Shown here one piece after another: positions 1 through 9,013 of a stretch of DNA of 64,000 nucleotides (the stretch's first letter is position 1; every line of letters starts with the position of its first letter). Source of the DNA: Lysobacter arenosi (lineage in GTDB: Bacteria; Pseudomonadota; Gammaproteobacteria; Xanthomonadales; Xanthomonadaceae). The position numbers and the translations under genes were made by a program. Where the stretch lies: the NCBI RefSeq assembly GCF_016613475.2, contig NZ_CP071517.1:2542001-2606000 (forward strand), given 5' to 3'. The notes under the pieces are model-generated. The model did not search any database. It was given only the letters and a program-made list of their open reading frames with translations, and was not told the origin of the DNA.

Positions 1-647
1 CGGCGGCGACGCTGAAACGTACCGATCGCCTGGCCGGACAGCAGTTGCTGTCGGCGCAGGACCTCGACAACGCCTTTGCCGCCAACGCCCAGGCCGTCGC
101 CGGGCTCAACCAGTCCCGTGCGGCCGTCGAAGCAGCCGAACAGACCGTGCGCAGCGTCAGCGTCAATCGCGACGCGCTGGAGGCGGCGGTGGCCGGTGCC
201 GAGGCCGCGGTCAAACTGGCCCAGATCAACCTCGACCACACCCACATCGAAGCGCCGCGCGACGGCCAGCTCGGCCAAGTCACGGTGCGCGAGGGCGCGT
301 ACGTCACCAATGGCACGCAGTTGATGGCGCTCGTGCCGGGCACGCTGTGGGTGGTGGCGAACTACAAGGAAACGCAGATGGAGGACATGCGCATCGGCCA
401 GCCGGCGCACTTCACCGTCGATGCGCTGGGCGGCAAGCGCCTTGCCGGGCGCGTGCAGGAGATCTCGCCCGCCGCCGGCTCCGAGTTCAGCGTGCTGCCG
501 GCCGACAATGCCACCGGCAACTTCGTCAAGATCGCCCAGCGCATACCGGTCAAGATTTCGATCGACGGCGGCCAGGAGACCGCGGCGCGGCTTCGCCCCG
601 GCATGTCGGTGGTGGCCAAGATCGACACGTCGGCCGAAGGCGACTGA
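1..647 (+). CDS. HlyD/EmrA-family membrane fusion protein, C-terminal part (5' end outside window)
   Basis: The frame is open from base 3 and the start lies upstream of the window. About 215 residues are visible: the end of an alpha-helical coiled coil rich in Ala, Gln and Glu, then the lipoyl/beta-barrel half with 'HTHIEAPRDGQLGQV' and 'GTLWVVANYKETQM', both typical of EmrA-like adaptors. The region 'LPADNATGNFVKIAQRIPVKI' is the family's conserved barrel segment. Such proteins sit in the inner membrane and bridge an MFS or ABC exporter to an outer membrane channel. The exporter itself is not in view; the next gene on the same strand is unrelated. Confidence 0.88.
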   Translation, partial: AATLKRTDRLAGQQLLSAQDLDNAFAANAQAVAGLNQSRAAVEAAEQTVRSVSVNRDALEAAVAGAEAAVKLAQINLDHTHIEAPRDGQLGQVTVREGAYVTNGTQLMALVPGTLWVVANYKETQMEDMRIGQPAHFTVDALGGKRLAGRVQEISPAAGSEFSVLPADNATGNFVKIAQRIPVKISIDGGQETAARLRPGMSVVAKIDTSAEGD

Positions 648-678
648 GATTGCCGGCCGTCGCTGGCATCATGGCGGC

Positions 679-1155
679 ATGAGCGAGACCCCATCGATCC
701 GCTGGCAGGCGCTGCACTTCCGCGAGCTCGACATCGACACGCTGTATGCGCTTCTTAAGCTGCGCTCGGAAGTGTTCGTGGTCGAGCAGGCCTGCGTCTA
801 CCTGGACCCGGACGGCAAGGACCGGCATCCGCGGACCATCCACCTGATCGGCCATGCCGACAACGGCGAGCTGGCCGCCTACCTGCGCATCCTGCCGCCC
901 GGACTGAGCTTCCCGCAGGTCAGTTTCGGTCGCGTGCTGACCGCACCGGCCTACCGGGGCCGCGGCCTCGGCGATCCGATGCTGCATGCGGCACTGGAGC
1001 AGATCGAGGCGCGCTGGCCCGGTGCCGACATCCAGATCGGCGCGCAGGAACACCTGCAGCGCTATTACGGCAGGCACGGCTTCGTGCCGTCATCGGAACC
1101 GTATCTCGACGACGGCGTGCCGCACATCGACATGCTCCGTCGCGCTCGCCGCTAG
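679..1155 (+). CDS. ElaA-type GNAT N-acetyltransferase
   Basis: 158 residues from the ATG at 679; the open frame extends further upstream but overlaps the preceding gene, so the internal ATG is preferred. The N-terminus 'WQALHFRELDIDTLYALLKLR' followed by 'SEVFVVEQACVYLDPDGKD' is diagnostic of the ElaA subgroup of GNAT proteins. 'PAYRGRGLGDPML' is the acetyl-CoA pyrophosphate-binding loop (RGxGxG/A type). It presumably transfers an acetyl group from acetyl-CoA to an unknown acceptor in the cytoplasm. It stands alone between the adaptor gene and the deaminase gene, with no obvious functional link to either. Confidence 0.88.
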   Translation: MSETPSIRWQALHFRELDIDTLYALLKLRSEVFVVEQACVYLDPDGKDRHPRTIHLIGHADNGELAAYLRILPPGLSFPQVSFGRVLTAPAYRGRGLGDPMLHAALEQIEARWPGADIQIGAQEHLQRYYGRHGFVPSSEPYLDDGVPHIDMLRRARR

Positions 1156-1211
1156 ACTTTGCGCGACAACCCGCGCGCAACAACCCTGCGCGCAACAACA
1201 CAGGTGCCTCC

Positions 1212-1667
1212 ATGATCGCCACGCCCGACTACCGCGCACTGCTCGCCACCGCCGTCGCCGAGGCCCGCCAGGGCCTGGCCGAAGGTGGCATCCCGATCGG
1301 CGCGGCCCTTTACCACCGCGACGGCAACCTGCTCGGCTGCGGTCACAATCGCCGCATCCAGGAAGGCGATCCGTCCGTGCACGGCGAAACCGACGCCTTC
1401 CGCAAGGCCGGCCGCCAGCGCCGTTACCGCGACACGATCATGGTCACCACGCTGGCGCCATGCTGGTACTGCAGCGGGCTGGTGCGGCAGTTCAACATCG
1501 GCACGGTGGTGGTCGGCGAATCGGTCAACTTCCGCGGCGGCATCGACTGGCTGCGCGAGAACGGCGTCGAGGTCATCGACCTCAACGACGGCGAGTGCAT
1601 CGACATGCTGGGCGACTACATCGCCGCGCACCCGGACGTGTGGAACGAGGACATCGGCGAGGACTGA
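1212..1667 (+). CDS. Cytosine deaminase-like zinc enzyme (yeast Fcy1 type)
   Basis: 151 residues of the cytidine/deoxycytidylate deaminase fold. The zinc site is complete: H57-G-E59 gives one ligand and the proton-shuttling glutamate, and P83-C84-W-Y-C87 gives the two cysteine ligands. The C-terminal half, with 'VVVGESVNFRGG' and the ending 'VWNEDIGED', resembles fungal cytosine deaminase (Fcy1) rather than the amidohydrolase CodA of enteric bacteria. The expected reaction is hydrolytic deamination of cytosine to uracil for pyrimidine salvage, though guanine or another base cannot be excluded. It is preceded by 56 bases of intergenic sequence and stands alone. Confidence 0.85.
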   Translation: MIATPDYRALLATAVAEARQGLAEGGIPIGAALYHRDGNLLGCGHNRRIQEGDPSVHGETDAFRKAGRQRRYRDTIMVTTLAPCWYCSGLVRQFNIGTVVVGESVNFRGGIDWLRENGVEVIDLNDGECIDMLGDYIAAHPDVWNEDIGED

Positions 1668-1782
1668 CGGGCCGCTTCAACGGTTGCCGCAGTCGCCGCA
1701 TCCAACCCCGGTGCGCGGATGAACGAACCGATCGTGACTTCCGCCGGATGACCCCACCGCCGCCATCGCGCAGGATGCCGCC

Positions 1783-2499
1783 ATGCCCGCCCACGAGTAT
1801 GAAACCCGCCACGACGCCGGGGACACGCTGAGCACGCACCGCCACGACGGTGCCTATGCGGCGCTGGTGCTGGACGGCAGCTACGTGGAAGCCAGCGCCG
1901 ACGGCCCGGTCGAATGCACGCCAGGCACGCTGGTGCTGCATCCGCGCTGGCACGCCCACGGCAACCGCTTCGGCGGCAACGGCGCCAAGGTCATCAACCT
2001 CGACCTGGGCGAAGTGTTTCCAGTGGGTATCGGCGGCCTGGAATTGCGGGTCCTGCGGGTGGCGAATCTGGCCGATGCCAGCGCGGTGTTCGCACGCGCA
2101 CATCATCATCTCGATGACCTGCTGCGGGCCTGCGTGCCAGCCGATGCCCCTGCCCTGCACGACTGGCAGCCGGCATTCCTGCACGAGCTGCAGCACGGCG
2201 ACCTGCCGGTTTCGGTACTGGCGCGCCGCGCCGGGGTCTCCCTCGCCCACGCCTCGCGCAGCTTCCTGCGTTCGCACGGCATGCCGCCTCAGCTGCTGCG
2301 GCGCGAACTGCGCTGCCGCCAGGCGTTGGCGATGCTCGGCGGCGACGCGGCCCTGGCCGAGGTCGCCGCGGCCAGCGGCTTCAGCGACCAGAGCCACCTG
2401 AACAGGACGCTGCGCCTGGCCACCGGCGCCACGCCGAGGCAATTGCGCCATCAGATCAAATGCGTTCAAGACCGGTCGGTCGCCCTTCGACTGCAATAG
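1783..2499 (+). CDS. AraC-family transcriptional regulator
   Basis: 238 residues. Residues about 1-90 look like a cupin-type effector domain ('HRHDGAYAALVLDGSYVE', 'GTLVLHPRWHAHG'). Residues about 145-225 hold two helix-turn-helix units, the second with the AraC signature 'VAAASGFSDQSHLNRTL' and 'GATPRQLR'. The ligand is unknown. The gene lies upstream of and in the same direction as the secreted HExxH protein, 45 bases away, so it may control that gene or itself; nothing in the sequence proves this. Confidence 0.9.
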   Translation: MPAHEYETRHDAGDTLSTHRHDGAYAALVLDGSYVEASADGPVECTPGTLVLHPRWHAHGNRFGGNGAKVINLDLGEVFPVGIGGLELRVLRVANLADASAVFARAHHHLDDLLRACVPADAPALHDWQPAFLHELQHGDLPVSVLARRAGVSLAHASRSFLRSHGMPPQLLRRELRCRQALAMLGGDAALAEVAAASGFSDQSHLNRTLRLATGATPRQLRHQIKCVQDRSVALRLQ

Positions 2500-2544
2500 G
2501 GGCGAAGGCGGCACCCCGACCGCCACCCCCCGAATGGAATCCAG

Positions 2545-3612
2545 ATGAAGTCCAAGGCCAACCTGATCCTGTCGACTGCCCTGCTGTGCGCGGCGTTCGC
2601 CGCAGCCGCCGCCGAAGAGCCGACCAGCAGCAAGACCGCAATAGCTTCCATCGCCGAATCCACCAGCGCCATCCTGCAGGGCGACAGCGCCCGCGCCCTG
2701 GCGGCACTGGAAGCGACGCCGGCGACCGAGTTCCTGGGCAAGGACGCGGACTACCGCGCCTGCATGCTCGAGCGCTACCACGCCCGCAAGCCGGTGCTGA
2801 CAACCTCCGCGATCGAGGACAAGTTCCTGCGCGGCGTGCTCGACGACTACCAGGACTACTGGTGGCGCTCGATGGCGGCGCCCGCGCAGCGCGACAAACA
2901 GGAAGCAGCGCTGCTGGCCAAGCTGCACAAGCGCCTGGGCGCGAGCGCGGCCAGGGCGACCAGCATGGACGAGATCGAACCGGTTCTGCAGACGCAGCTG
3001 GAACAGCACGGCTACCACGCCCAGCTCGGCCGCACTCCGCCGCTTCGCGAACTGATGGTGTGGCGCAAGCAGGACACGCGCATGTACGACGTGCAGCTGC
3101 CGGAGCGCCCGTACACGGTCCGGGTCGAACTGCTCGACGATTTCGTCAGCCGCGGCTGGATGGCCTACGGTCGCTGCGAGCGCGGCTCCGCCGGTGGCTG
3201 GGCAACGGACAAGGCCTTGTATGCCGTCGTCGGCAGGTACACGCAAGGCCTCGACAGCGAGGAGTTCCGGGTCGTGTTCCTCGGCCACGAAACGCAGCAC
3301 TTCGCTGACCAGAACGCGTTTCCGGGCATGACGTCGTGGGAACTGGAGTACCGCGCCAAGCTGGTCGAGCTGGCGCAGGGCCGCGAAGTCAGTGCCAAGC
3401 GGCTGGACTACATGATCACTGCGCAGAGCGACGACAAGAACTCGCCGCACACCTACGCCAACAAGCGTGTCGTCGCCGACCTGACCGCCCGCCTGGGCAA
3501 GTCGCCGGACGCGGTCAGCATCGACGAGCTGCAGGTTGCCGCGCGCGACCAGCTGCTGGAAGACACGCGCGAGCGCAAGGCGAAGGCACCCGCCACCGCG
3601 AACGCAAAGTAA
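2545..3612 (+). CDS. Secreted protein of unknown family with an HExxH motif (possible metallopeptidase)
   Basis: 355 residues with a clear Sec signal peptide: Lys near the start, a hydrophobic stretch, and cleavage near 'AAAAA' at residue 22. I do not recognise the family. At residues 248-252 there is H-E-T-Q-H, matching the HExxH zinc motif, in the context 'VVFLGHETQHFADQNAFPG'. Glu265 and Glu267 about 15 residues later could be the third ligand, as in gluzincins. The region between the signal peptide and the motif is helical and charged. The C-terminus is Lys/Ala-rich. The predicted location is periplasmic or extracellular. Enzymatic activity is an inference from the motif alone. Confidence 0.7.
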   Translation: MKSKANLILSTALLCAAFAAAAAEEPTSSKTAIASIAESTSAILQGDSARALAALEATPATEFLGKDADYRACMLERYHARKPVLTTSAIEDKFLRGVLDDYQDYWWRSMAAPAQRDKQEAALLAKLHKRLGASAARATSMDEIEPVLQTQLEQHGYHAQLGRTPPLRELMVWRKQDTRMYDVQLPERPYTVRVELLDDFVSRGWMAYGRCERGSAGGWATDKALYAVVGRYTQGLDSEEFRVVFLGHETQHFADQNAFPGMTSWELEYRAKLVELAQGREVSAKRLDYMITAQSDDKNSPHTYANKRVVADLTARLGKSPDAVSIDELQVAARDQLLEDTRERKAKAPATANAK

Positions 3613-3657
3613 ACAAGCCTGTGGCATCGTGGCGGCTCCCCCAGACAGGAGCCGCCC

Positions 3658-4107
3658 ATGTCCGAGCATCGCGCTTCAATCCACTGGCTGCGCAATGAAG
3701 GCCAGTTCGATTCAGACGGTTACTCACGCGACCACGAGTGGGCGTTCGACGGCGGTCAGCGGATCACCGGTTCGGCCGCGCCGGAATACCAGGGCAACGT
3801 GGCGGGTGTGGATCCGGAGGAAGCCCTGGTCGCCGCGCTGTCGTCATGCCACATGCTGACGCTGCTGGCGATCGCGGCGAAGAAGGGTTGGGTGGTCGAC
3901 GACTACCAGGACGAAGCGGTCGGTACGCTGGAGAAGAACAGCGAAGGCCGCCTGGCGGTGACGCGGGTGGTGTTGCGGCCGCGGATCGTGTTCGCGGCAG
4001 GCAAGGGGCCGGATGCGGAGGCGCTGGTGAAGCTGCACGAGTCGGCGCACCGCAATTGCTTCATTGCCAACTCGGTGAAGACCGAGGTAACGGTGGAGGC
4101 GCGCTGA
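3658..4107 (+). CDS. OsmC-family peroxide-resistance protein
   Basis: 149 residues. The OsmC/Ohr pattern is visible: a reactive cysteine in 'LVAALSSCHMLTLLAIAAKKG' and a second in 'LHESAHRNCFIANSV', which together form the peroxidatic dithiol. 'WAFDGGQRITGSAAPEYQGN' is the usual N-terminal strand region. These cytoplasmic dimers reduce organic hydroperoxides. An AGGAG ribosome-binding site lies just upstream of the ATG. The gene converges on hslU with only 23 bases between stop codons. Confidence 0.93.
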   Translation: MSEHRASIHWLRNEGQFDSDGYSRDHEWAFDGGQRITGSAAPEYQGNVAGVDPEEALVAALSSCHMLTLLAIAAKKGWVVDDYQDEAVGTLEKNSEGRLAVTRVVLRPRIVFAAGKGPDAEALVKLHESAHRNCFIANSVKTEVTVEAR

Positions 4108-4130
4108 GGCGCGCCCCCTCCGCTTGTCTA

Positions 4131-5519
4131 CTAGAGAATGTACCGGCTCAGGTCCGGGTCCTTCACCAGCTCGCCCAGGTGCGACTCCACGTACGCGCGG
4201 TCGATGGTGATCGCCTGCCCGCCACGATCGGGCGCTTCATAGCTCAGCGTATCGAGCAGGCGCTCGAGCACCGTGTGCAGGCGCCGCGCGCCGATGTTCT
4301 CCTGGCGCTCGTTCACCTGCGCGGCGATCTCGGCCAGTCGCTCCACCGCGTCGGCACCGAACTGCACCGCGACGCCTTCGGTCTTGAGCAGCTCGATGTA
4401 CTGCGTGACCAGTGCCGCCTTCGGCTCGGTCAGGATGCGGACGAAATCGTCCTTGCTCAGCGCGGTCAGTTCGACGCGGATCGGGAAGCGACCCTGCAGC
4501 TCCGGGATCAGGTCGCTGGGCTTGGCCAGGTGGAACGCGCCCGACGCGATGAACAGGATGTGGTCGGTCTTGACCGGGCCGTACTTGGTGCTCACGGTCG
4601 AACCCTCGACCAGCGGCAGCAGGTCGCGCTGCACGCCTTCGCGGCTGACGTCACCACCGCCGACGTTCTCTCCGCGCTTGGCGACCTTGTCGATCTCGTC
4701 GATGAAGACGATGCCGTGCTGTTCGCAGGCCTCGATCGCCGCTTCGCGGACGTCGTCCTCGTTGACCAGCTTGCCCGCTTCGTCCTCGGTCAGCTGCGAA
4801 CGGGCGGCGCGGATCGCCATCGACTTCTTGTGGGTCTTGGCACCGGCGACCTGCGAGAACATCTGGCGCAACTGCTGGCCCATCTCCTCCATGCCGGGCG
4901 GAGCCATGATGTCGACGCCGACGTTGACCGCCGTTTCGATCTCGATCTCGCGGTCGTCGAGCGCGCCGCTGCGCAACTGCTTGCGCAGCTTGGCGCGGGT
5001 CTCGTTGTCCTGCGACGAGGGCTCGTCCTTGGCCGCTTCGGCGGCGTTGAAGCCGAACACGGTGCTGGTGGCACCGGCGCGGCGCGGCAGCAATGCATCG
5101 AGGATGCGCTCTTCGGCGCGTTCCTCGGCCTGGGTGCGCACCTTCTGCTTGGCCTGCTCGCGGTAGAGCTTGACCGCGGTGTCGGCCAGGTCGCGGACGA
5201 TCTGCTCGACATCCTTGCCGACGTAGCCGACTTCGGTGAAGCGCGTGGCTTCGACCTTCACGAACGGGGCGTTGGCGAGCGTCGCCAGGCGGCGCGCGAT
5301 CTCGGTCTTGCCGACGCCGGTGGGACCGATCATCAGGATGTTCTTCGGCATGACTTCATTGCGCAGATCGTCGTCGAGCTGCATGCGGCGCCAGCGGTTG
5401 CGCAGCGCGATGGCGACCGCGCGCTTGGCCGCGTGCTGGCCGACGATGTGGCGGTCGAGCTCCTGCACGATTTCGCGCGGAGTCATGGTGGCGTGACTGG
5501 TATCGGGCTTGATGGGCAT
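4131..5519 (-). CDS. hslU: ATP-dependent protease ATPase subunit HslU
   Basis: 462 residues, close to the usual length with the long I-domain insertion. Walker A 'GPTGVGKT' is at residues 65-72 and Walker B '[12 protein letters not shown]' is in the middle of the protein. The C-terminus '..DLSRYIL' is the tail that docks between HslV subunits and activates the protease. HslU hexamers unfold substrates and feed them into HslV. It lies 7 bases downstream of hslV and is surely co-transcribed with it. A heat-shock promoter would be expected upstream of hslV but I could not define one. Confidence 0.98.
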   Translation of the reverse strand: MPIKPDTSHATMTPREIVQELDRHIVGQHAAKRAVAIALRNRWRRMQLDDDLRNEVMPKNILMIGPTGVGKTEIARRLATLANAPFVKVEATRFTEVGYVGKDVEQIVRDLADTAVKLYREQAKQKVRTQAEERAEERILDALLPRRAGATSTVFGFNAAEAAKDEPSSQDNETRAKLRKQLRSGALDDREIEIETAVNVGVDIMAPPGMEEMGQQLRQMFSQVAGAKTHKKSMAIRAARSQLTEDEAGKLVNEDDVREAAIEACEQHGIVFIDEIDKVAKRGENVGGGDVSREGVQRDLLPLVEGSTVSTKYGPVKTDHILFIASGAFHLAKPSDLIPELQGRFPIRVELTALSKDDFVRILTEPKAALVTQYIELLKTEGVAVQFGADAVERLAEIAAQVNERQENIGARRLHTVLERLLDTLSYEAPDRGGQAITIDRAYVESHLGELVKDPDLSRYIL

Positions 5520-5526
5520 GGGGGAT

Positions 5527-6078
5527 TCAAAGCTCTTCGATGACGACGTTGCGGTTCGTGTAGATGCACACGTCGCCGGCGATGTTGATGGCCTCGGTGG
5601 CGATGGTGCGGGCGTCGAGCTGGGTGTGCGCGATCAGCGCGCGCGCGGCCGACAGCGCGTACATGCCGCCCGAACCAATGGCGATGATGCCGTCCTCCGG
5701 CTCGATCACGTCGCCGGTGCCGCTGATGATCAGCGAGGTGTCGCGATCGGCGACCGCGAGCAGCGCTTCGAGCTTGCCCAGGCGGCGCTCGGTGCGCCAA
5801 TCCTTGGCCAGTTCGACGGCGGCGCGGGCGAGCTGCCCGTGCTTCTCGAGCTTGGCTTCGAACAGTTCGAACAGGGTGAAGGCGTCGGCGGCGGCACCGG
5901 CGAAGCCGGCGAGCACCTGGCCGTCGCGGCCGAGGCGGCGGACCTTGCGCGCGTTGGCTTTCATCACGGTGTGGCCGAGGGTGACCTGGCCGTCGCCGGC
6001 GACGGCGACGCGGCCGTCACGGCGCACCGACACGATGGTGGTGGCGTGGAAGACGTTGGGGTTCTGGCTCGGGTCCAT
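5527..6078 (-). CDS. hslV: ATP-dependent protease peptidase subunit HslV
   Basis: 183 residues, proteasome beta-like fold. The catalytic N-terminal threonine is in '[20 protein letters not shown]', preceded here by a 12-residue leader ([12 protein letters not shown]) that must be removed to expose it; this leader form is typical of xanthomonads. '[21 protein letters not shown]' and '[14 protein letters not shown]' are family signatures. A strong GGAGGT ribosome-binding site lies about 6 bases before the ATG. It pairs with HslU downstream. Confidence 0.98.
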   Translation of the reverse strand: MDPSQNPNVFHATTIVSVRRDGRVAVAGDGQVTLGHTVMKANARKVRRLGRDGQVLAGFAGAAADAFTLFELFEAKLEKHGQLARAAVELAKDWRTERRLGKLEALLAVADRDTSLIISGTGDVIEPEDGIIAIGSGGMYALSAARALIAHTQLDARTIATEAINIAGDVCIYTNRNVVIEEL

Positions 6079-6154
6079 GGGGACCTCCGGGGGGGACCGG
6101 AACGAGATGGGGTCGGCCGGGGCGGCTTTTCAAGGCGGCCGGGGACCGCGGCCC

Positions 6155-7090
6155 TTACGGCTTCCGCTTCGCCCGCGGATGCGCCGCGTCATACACCTTC
6201 GCCAGGTGCTGGTAATCCAGGTGCGTATAGATCTGCGTCGTGGCGATGTCGGCATGCCCCAGCAGCTCCTGCACGCCGCGCAGGTCGCCGGACGATTCCA
6301 GGATGTGGCTGGCGAATGAATGCCGCAGCAGGTGCGGATGCACGCGCTTGAACAACCCCTGGCGCTGCGCGAGCTGGCGCAGGCGCAGCTGCACCGCGCG
6401 CGGCGTGATCGGTCCGCCGCCACGCCCCGGAAACACCGCTGCATCGTTCGCGGCACCCGTCGATGCGCGCCATTCCTGCAGCGCGGCGCGCGCATGCCGG
6501 CCCACCGGCACGCTGCGCTGCTTGCTGCCCTTGCCGAGCACGTTCACCAGCGCATCACTCAGGTCGATGTCGCGCCAGCGCAACCCGCACAGTTCGGAAA
6601 GTCGCAGGCCGGAGGAATAGAACAGTTCGAGCAGCGCACGATCGCGCAGCCCGAGCGGTGCATCGGTCGGAACTTCGACCAGTGCCTTGGCTTCGTCCGG
6701 ATCGAGCACCTGCGGCAACTTGCGCGGCGCCTTCGGCGAGCGGATCGCCGCGGCCGGACTCGCGCTCAGCCGGCCCTGGCGGACCAGCCAGGCGTAGAAA
6801 CTGCGACAGGCCGAAAGTCGGCGCTGCAGGCTCTTGGGCGACAAACCGCGACGGTGCTCGGATGCGACGAAAGCGCGCACCTGTTCGGCGTGCAGCGCGG
6901 TGACGTCTGCGGACTGCGTGCGCGCCCATTGCGCCAGCGCCAGCAGATCGCGGCGATAGGCATCGAGCGTATGCGCCGACATGCGGCGCTCGACCTGCAG
7001 ATGGGAGAGGTATTGCTCGACGGTCGGGTCGGCACCCACACCGTCATCCCCGCGAAGGCGGGGATCCAAGGACTTTGCCTTGGCCTTCAT
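6155..7090 (-). CDS. xerC: Site-specific tyrosine recombinase XerC
   Basis: 311 residues. The N-terminal SAM-like core-binding domain starts at 'VEQYLSHLQVERRMSAHTLD'. The catalytic domain has the full R-K-H-R-H-Y set: 'SGLRLSELCGLRW', 'GKGSKQRSVPVG', 'HPHLLRHSFASHIL', 'LLGHADIATTQIYTHLD'. With XerD it resolves chromosome dimers at dif. The first 17 codons from the ATG at 7090 run through a palindromic repeat (7042-7068), giving the residues 'DPRLRGDDG'; a GTG at 7039-7037 just past the repeat is an alternative start. It lies just downstream of the DUF484 gene, as in many gammaproteobacteria. Confidence 0.96.
   Translation of the reverse strand: MKAKAKSLDPRLRGDDGVGADPTVEQYLSHLQVERRMSAHTLDAYRRDLLALAQWARTQSADVTALHAEQVRAFVASEHRRGLSPKSLQRRLSACRSFYAWLVRQGRLSASPAAAIRSPKAPRKLPQVLDPDEAKALVEVPTDAPLGLRDRALLELFYSSGLRLSELCGLRWRDIDLSDALVNVLGKGSKQRSVPVGRHARAALQEWRASTGAANDAAVFPGRGGGPITPRAVQLRLRQLAQRQGLFKRVHPHLLRHSFASHILESSGDLRGVQELLGHADIATTQIYTHLDYQHLAKVYDAAHPRAKRKP
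7042..7068. repeat. REP-like palindromic element inside the start of xerC
   Basis: The stem ATCCCCGC / GCGGGGAT (7046-7053 and 7058-7065) is a perfect 8-bp inverted repeat with a GAAG loop, flanked by CGTC and CCA. This 'CGTCATCCCCGCGAAGGCGG' type is a repeat commonly scattered through intergenic DNA of xanthomonads and other proteobacteria. Here it overlaps the annotated N-terminus of xerC. Other copies outside the window would confirm it as a dispersed repeat. Confidence 0.75.
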
Positions 7091-7094
7091 GGGT

Positions 7095-7769
7095 TCAGCC
7101 GTCGAACCGCTTCAGCGCCGTCACCAGCGACTCGCCCATCATGCGCAGGAATAGCGTGCCCATGCCGGGGAAGAAACGATTCGGATCGCGACTGCCCACT
7201 GCGACCATGCCCACGCCCGGCAGCGGCAGCAGCGCGGTCGACTGCACTTCCTCGGCGCGCATGCCGTACAGCACTGCATGCTTCTCCGGCTGCAGGCGGC
7301 CGCACAGCGGTTCGCCGTCGCCGAGGCAATCGCGGAACGGCTGCAAGCGCGCGTCGTCCTCCGCGATCACCTGCATCCAGTCGACGTCAGCGATGCCTTC
7401 GACCGGCTTGAACACCACCAGCCGCACCAGGTCACCGTTGAAATCCTCGGCCAGGCTGGCCGCCATCGCCCGCAGCGTGTCGGCCGCGGTGTCCTGGCGC
7501 ATCAGCGCCAGGGTGAGCTGGTGCGTGCGCACCGACAGGCGCTCGTTCTCCTGGGCATTGCCGAACAATTCCTGCAAGCGCCGTGCGAGTTCGCGGTTCT
7601 TGTCGCGCAGCACTTCCAGCTGGTAGCTGGCCAGCGACGCCGCCGAGCCTTCCTCGCGCGGCACCACCAGGGTGACGGCCAGGTCGGGGAACTGCTGCAG
7701 GAATCGCGGGTGCCGGCGCAGCCAGGCCGCGATTTCGTGCGCGCCAAGCTTTTCCTGGGTCTCGTTCAT
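7095..7769 (-). CDS. DUF484 family protein
   Basis: 224 residues from the ATG at 7769. The start overlaps the stop of dapF as ATGA, which implies translational coupling; the longer open frame upstream is the shadow of dapF. The N-terminus '[21 protein letters not shown]' is the DUF484 signature, followed by a coiled-coil segment ('[22 protein letters not shown]') and a GAF-like domain ('[25 protein letters not shown]'). Its biochemical function is unknown. It is almost always encoded between dapF and xerC, as here. Confidence 0.93.
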   Translation of the reverse strand: MNETQEKLGAHEIAAWLRRHPRFLQQFPDLAVTLVVPREEGSAASLASYQLEVLRDKNRELARRLQELFGNAQENERLSVRTHQLTLALMRQDTAADTLRAMAASLAEDFNGDLVRLVVFKPVEGIADVDWMQVIAEDDARLQPFRDCLGDGEPLCGRLQPEKHAVLYGMRAEEVQSTALLPLPGVGMVAVGSRDPNRFFPGMGTLFLRMMGESLVTALKRFDG

Positions 7770-8635
7770 TGGTTCCACTCCCCTTCGAACACGAATGCGG
7801 TCGGTCCGGACATCGTCAATGGCACGTCGTCGGCCGGCCAGGAAATCTGCAGGTCGCCACCGGGCAAGGCCACGGTGACGTCGCGGTCGACGCGGCCACG
7901 CCGCATCAGCACCGCTGCGGCGGCGCAGGCGCCACTGCCGCAAGCCAGGGTCTCGCCGACGCCGCGTTCGTACACGCGCAGGCGGATGCGCTGGCGCGAC
8001 TCCACATGGGCAAATCCGACGTTGACCGATTCCGGGAACGCGGCGTGCGACTGCAGCACCGGCGCGACGGTCTCCACCGGCGCGGCATCGACGTCCTCGA
8101 CTTCGATCACCGCGTGCGGGTTGCCCATCGACACCGCGCCGAAGGTGAACACCGAATCGTTGCGCTCGACGACGTATTCGTCCTGCGCACCGGCGAAGCC
8201 GTGCAGCGGGATGCTGGCCGGGGCGAAACGCGGCGTGCCCATGACGATGCGGTAGCGGCCCTCGCCGAGCTGCGTCACCGCGTGCGTGCCGACCGGGCTG
8301 TCGAGCAGGAAGTCCCTGGCCAGTTCGCGGCCATTGCCCTGCGCGTCGCGCACCAGCCAGGCGGCGATGCAGCGCGCGCCGTTTCCGCACTGCTGCGACG
8401 AGGAGCCGTCGGCATTCCAGATGCGGTAGCGGGCGACGGCGTCGCTGCCGTGTGCATCCTCGACGGTCAGGATCTGGTCGCAGCCGACACCGACATGGCG
8501 ATCGGCGAGCACGCGGCACAGCTCCGGCGAAGGTGCGGCGGCGGCGCCACGGAGGTCCAGTACGACGAAGTCGTTACCGGCGCCGTGCATCTTGCTGAAC
8601 CGTACGGGCTTGCGCGCGTGCACGTGCTCAGCCAT
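7766..8635 (-). CDS. dapF: Diaminopimelate epimerase
   Basis: 289 residues from the ATG at 8635; the frame is open further upstream but '[23 protein letters not shown]' is the expected start. The two catalytic cysteines are in '[14 protein letters not shown]' and '[14 protein letters not shown]', the DapF signatures. It converts LL- to meso-diaminopimelate for lysine and peptidoglycan synthesis in the cytoplasm. The start overlaps the end of lptM by 8 bases and the stop overlaps DUF484, so the three are one operon. Confidence 0.98.
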   Translation of the reverse strand: MAEHVHARKPVRFSKMHGAGNDFVVLDLRGAAAAPSPELCRVLADRHVGVGCDQILTVEDAHGSDAVARYRIWNADGSSSQQCGNGARCIAAWLVRDAQGNGRELARDFLLDSPVGTHAVTQLGEGRYRIVMGTPRFAPASIPLHGFAGAQDEYVVERNDSVFTFGAVSMGNPHAVIEVEDVDAAPVETVAPVLQSHAAFPESVNVGFAHVESRQRIRLRVYERGVGETLACGSGACAAAAVLMRRGRVDRDVTVALPGGDLQISWPADDVPLTMSGPTAFVFEGEWNQ

Positions 8636-8960
8636 CGGTTTCGTCGGCCTGCTTGGGAAGCGTGCCCGGAACCGTGGTCGGCTCGGCGGTGCCCTTCTTC
8701 TTGCCGTTGACGTCTTCGGCATCGGAGGCCGGCACCGTCGTGGCCGGCTCGTCGGTCTTCTGTTCTTCGCTCGCCGGCTCGTCGCTGGTGGGCGTCGCGT
8801 CGGCCGGCGGCGTCATCGGCGGCAGGGTCGACGGGTCGACCGGGATCGACTTGGGCGCCAGGATCAGCGGGCCCTTGTTGCCGCAGCCGGCCAGGACCAG
8901 CGGCAGCGCGACCAGGGACAGCGCGATGAGGATCTGTCGTGGGGCGGAAGTTGCGTTCAT
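8628..8960 (-). CDS. lptM: LptM/YifL-type small lipoprotein
   Basis: 110 residues from the ATG at 8960. The lipobox is 'LVLAGC' with Cys26, followed at once by 'GNKGPL', the hallmark of the LptM (YifL) family, which supports maturation of the LptD translocon. The family is usually 60-70 residues; here the rest is a long, low-complexity Pro/Thr/Glu/Ala tail that looks disordered. It is located just before dapF, the same place as in E. coli. Confidence 0.87.
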   Translation of the reverse strand: MNATSAPRQILIALSLVALPLVLAGCGNKGPLILAPKSIPVDPSTLPPMTPPADATPTSDEPASEEQKTDEPATTVPASDAEDVNGKKKGTAEPTTVPGTLPKQADETDG

Positions 8961-9013
8961 GGCCGCAGTGTAGCCCGCGGCGATGAACGATTCGACGTGC
9001 GCCTGCGAGGCGG

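Noticed and set aside
1582..3669. 695-codon minus-strand frame over the AraC and HExxH genes
   Set aside because: It spans several plus-strand genes with good motifs and has no domain of its own.
3738..5543. 601-codon plus-strand frame over OsmC and hslU
   Set aside because: It is a shadow: it runs out of frame through osmC and antisense to hslU.
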